Source: an uncultured Myxococcales bacterium
GTDB lineage: Bacteria > Myxococcota_A > UBA9042 > CAIXZC01
Direction: 5' to 3'
Length of the DNA stretch: 37,349 nucleotides
Assembly (NCBI GenBank): GCA_903923815.1
Contig: CAIXZC010000084.1
Location: 1-37,349, forward strand
Numbering within the stretch: the first letter of the stretch is position 1; every line of letters begins with the position of its first letter. Under the pieces are notes generated by a model, which ran no database searches, was not told the origin of the DNA, and saw nothing but the letters and a program-made list of their open reading frames with translations. Of the stretch, positions 34,825 to 37,349 are shown one piece after another. The position numbers and the translations under genes are program-made.

Positions 34825-35381
34825 CGCGGTTTCTCCTTCAACTCGAAAAATTCGGCCAGGCGCGCCCTGGCCCTCCACAGGCGGCTCTTCACGGTGCCCA
34901 CGGGCAGCCCCGTGACCTCGGCGATCTCTTCGTAGGACAGCAGCTCCAGGTCCCGCAGCACCAGACACTCTCGGAACTCTTCGGGTAGCTGGGAGAGGCC
35001 CTCATCCAGCAGGGCCTCCGTCTGCCTGCCCACCAGCTCGTCCTCGGGGCTGCCGGTCTTGCGGGCGGCGCCCTCGGCCACCTGTTCGTCCTCAAGGGAT
35101 CGATGCCAGCCCTTGCGGTGCCGGTCGTTGTAGCGGAAGCGGTTCTTCACCAGGTTCTGGGCGATGCGGATCAGCCAGGAGCGCACCGAGCAGTCTCCCC
35201 GAAACCCCTCCGCGAACCGAAAGGCCGCCAGGAACACGTCCTGGGTCAGGTCCGCGGCCTCCTCCGGGTCCAGCAGCATGCGCCGCAGGTAGCCCAGCAC
35301 CAGGGCTTGATGCTCCAGCACCAGCCGGTCGAAGGTGCGCTCGTCGCGCTGATGGAGTTTTGCCAGGAAGTCCTTGTCCAT
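34821..35381 (-). CDS. ECF-type RNA polymerase sigma factor
   Basis: Sigma-2: VLGYLRRMLLDPEEAADLTQDVFLAAFRFAEGFRGDCSVRSWLIRIAQNLVKNRFR; sigma-4: LPEEFRECLVLRDLELLSYEEIAEVTGLPVGTVKSRLWRARARLAEFF. Confidence 0.92.
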   Translation of the reverse strand: MDKDFLAKLHQRDERTFDRLVLEHQALVLGYLRRMLLDPEEAADLTQDVFLAAFRFAEGFRGDCSVRSWLIRIAQNLVKNRFRYNDRHRKGWHRSLEDEQVAEGAARKTGSPEDELVGRQTEALLDEGLSQLPEEFRECLVLRDLELLSYEEIAEVTGLPVGTVKSRLWRARARLAEFFELKEKPR

Positions 35382-35419
35382 GGGCTCCGCCGGTGAAGTG
35401 GCCCCAAAGATAGCACCGG

Positions 35420-35448
35420 TTGCCACGGCGCGGAAAAGCATTTATCCT
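35420..35448 (+). promoter_or_regulatory. putative sigma70-type promoter
   Basis: TTGCCA (35420-35425), 17 nt, TATCCT (35443-35448), 31 nt upstream of ATG 35480. Confidence 0.4.
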
Positions 35449-35479
35449 GCGTCCCTGTCTTTCTCATGGAGGTACGCCA

Positions 35480-36475
35480 ATGGCAAAGGTGTTGGACACG
35501 GTTCTTCTCTTCGCACTGCCCGCTTCCGGTAAATCCGAGGTCAGGACCTATTTGAGCTCCCTGCCCCCCCAGGACTGCCTGAAGCGCTTCGGCATCGGGC
35601 CCACGCTGCAGCTCGACGACTACCCCTATGTGCACTTCATGCACCGCATCGACGACGAGCTCTTCGCCCGCGGCTTCGAGTACGTCTTCTACAAGGGCCC
35701 CGAGCGCCCCTTCATCAACGAGTTCGAGTGGGGCACCCTCATTGAGCTGCTCAACGACGACTACGACGACCTGATCCACAACCGCGTCATCACGGCCCCC
35801 TCCGCTGCGCAGTACTACTTCGACCGCATCGACGCCGCCCGCTCCCGCTTGGGGCTCCCCGAGACCCTGGGCGAGATCCCCTACCGGGTCCGCCTGGAGA
35901 TCGGCGAAGCCATGGAGAAGGAGTGCGCCGACCAGCTCAAGGAGCGCAACGAGACCTGCGCCACCAAGCTGAAGGGCAAGACCATCGTCATCGAGATGGC
36001 CCGCGGTGGGGCCAACGGCGCGGCCTTCCCCCTGACCCCTCCCCGGGGCTACGAGTACGCCCTGTCCAAGCTCAGCGAGACCATCCTGGATCGCTCCAGC
36101 ATTCTGTACGTGTGGGTGGACCCGGCGGAGAGCCGCCGCAAGAACCTGGAGCGCGCCAAGCCCGATGGTCAGGGCTCCATCCTGCACCACTGCGTGCCCA
36201 TGGAGGTCATGCTGGGGGACTACGGCTGTGACGACATCGAGTGGCTGCTCAAGACGTCCGGCAAGCCCGGCACCATCAAGAGCGAGCGCGTCTCCGTCGT
36301 GGAGGTGAAGGGTCAGAAGAAGTTCGTGTGGAAGACCTGGCACCTGCCCACGGGGCGCTTCGACAACCGCAAGGACCTGACCACCTTCGTGCGCAAGGAG
36401 CGGGCAAAGTGGACCAAGAAGGACACGGACGCCATCGCCAAGGGCCTCACCGAAGCCTTCAAGACCTTGGTCTGA
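35480..36475 (+). CDS. P-loop NTPase/kinase-like protein of unknown function
   Basis: N-terminal Walker-A-like LLFALPASGKSEVRTYL; preceded by GGAGG. No family assigned. Confidence 0.7.
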   Translation: MAKVLDTVLLFALPASGKSEVRTYLSSLPPQDCLKRFGIGPTLQLDDYPYVHFMHRIDDELFARGFEYVFYKGPERPFINEFEWGTLIELLNDDYDDLIHNRVITAPSAAQYYFDRIDAARSRLGLPETLGEIPYRVRLEIGEAMEKECADQLKERNETCATKLKGKTIVIEMARGGANGAAFPLTPPRGYEYALSKLSETILDRSSILYVWVDPAESRRKNLERAKPDGQGSILHHCVPMEVMLGDYGCDDIEWLLKTSGKPGTIKSERVSVVEVKGQKKFVWKTWHLPTGRFDNRKDLTTFVRKERAKWTKKDTDAIAKGLTEAFKTLV

Positions 36476-37349
36476 AGCTCAGGGACCGTCGCAGCTCGCG
36501 GTGACCGAACAGCACCGCCGACCCCAACAACACCGCAAACCACAACGTGCAGAACCTGACCAGCAGCACCGCCGCGGCCGCCGCCCCCTGGGCCATCAGC
36601 TTGAAGTAGGTGGCGCACAGGTACAGCATGCTGCCCTCCGTGGCGATGAGCCCGCCGGGCAACATGGAGACCGCCCCGGCGATGGTGCCCAGGCTGTAGA
36701 TGAACACGGCGTGGAACAGGGTGGGCTGGCCCCCCAGATCCACCAGGATCAGGTAGAAGGCCAGGCACTCCGCGAACCAGGCCACTGCTGACAGGAACAC
36801 CGTGTACAGCAGGGTGGCGGGGCGCAGCAGGGCGGCGCAGTTTCGCAGGGTCTCGGAGAGCCCCGCGGCGTGCTTGCCAAAGCGCGGCACGTTGGCCAGG
36901 GTCTTCAGCAGCAGGTTGGTCAGGGGCGGGTACAGCACGGCCACCATCACGACGGCGCACATGGCTGCCCCCACCAGCACCACGTCGGCGCCATAGCCCA
37001 GGGCCAGCACCCCCCCCGTCACCAGCACCAGCAGGGACAGCAGGTCCGTCAGCCGATCCGCCAGCACCGCCGGCGCCGTGCAGGACATGGGCACCTGCCG
37101 CGTGTCCTTGAGCATCACGGCCTTGAGCAGCTCTCCCAGCTTCCCCGGCGTCATGGACATGGAGAGCCCCGCGAAGAAGGCCGCCGTGGCGCCCGAATAG
37201 TCAATGCTGGGGTGCAGCTTGCGCAGCAGATGGAACCACTTGACGCTGCGGATCAGGTAGTTGGCCAGGGCCAGCCCCAGGGCCGCCGCCAGCACCATCG
37301 GAGAGCTGCCCTTGGCGGCCTCCAGGGTGGCCGGCAGATCCCCCGCCAG
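36459..37349 (-). CDS. flippase-like (UPF0104/lysylphosphatidylglycerol synthase TM-type) membrane protein, N-terminus beyond the window
   Basis: Polytopic; GLSMSMTPGKLGELLKAVML, VSMLPGGLIATEGSML. The frame stays open through the window end (LAGDLPATLEAAKGSSP-MVLAAALG). Confidence 0.78.
   Translation of the reverse strand: MAGDLPATLEAAKGSSPMVLAAALGLALANYLIRSVKWFHLLRKLHPSIDYSGATAAFFAGLSMSMTPGKLGELLKAVMLKDTRQVPMSCTAPAVLADRLTDLLSLLVLVTGGVLALGYGADVVLVGAAMCAVVMVAVLYPPLTNLLLKTLANVPRFGKHAAGLSETLRNCAALLRPATLLYTVFLSAVAWFAECLAFYLILVDLGGQPTLFHAVFIYSLGTIAGAVSMLPGGLIATEGSMLYLCATYFKLMAQGAAAAAVLLVRFCTLWFAVLLGSAVLFGHRELRRSLSFRPRS

Noticed and set aside
1-37349. CRISPR array, transposase, integrase, tRNA or rRNA
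   Set aside because: No spaced direct repeats, transposase/integrase motifs or recognisable RNA gene signatures seen by eye; tRNAscan/Infernal not available.

Overview
This is a high-GC, gene-dense window. Gene content resembles Myxococcota or Deltaproteobacteria-like genomes: PEGA-domain Ser/Thr kinase, Cys-rich CGDxGCGGSCG lipoproteins, DUF1844, DUF4159. That taxonomic call is inference only. I see about 33 protein-coding genes, counting two partial ones at the window edges and one frameshifted. Confident housekeeping calls are a Rel/SpoT (p)ppGpp synthetase, an RluA-family pseudouridine synthase, xseA, a TrmN6-like methyltransferase, a TsaC/Sua5-family gene, nnrD/E, pdxJ, uvrC, grpE, rocD-like and an ECF sigma/anti-sigma pair. 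The most interesting candidates are: (1) a translationally coupled block of three divergent radical-SAM proteins plus a membrane protein with A24 prepilin-peptidase-like (GxGD-type) signatures; (2) a tail-anchored protein made of about nine short T-[MLV]-x-[FY] repeats beside an ECF sigma/anti-sigma pair; (3) a short interspersed repeat with two identical 32-bp copies, one read in frame inside a radical-SAM gene, and a third diverged copy; (4) a frameshifted thioredoxin-like lipoprotein sharing a Cys module with a second lipoprotein; (5) an orphan AmmeMemoRadiSam-type radical-SAM gene followed by a 56-codon signal-peptide-like ORF. I found no rRNA, tRNA, CRISPR array or transposase, but I could not run covariance-model searches.
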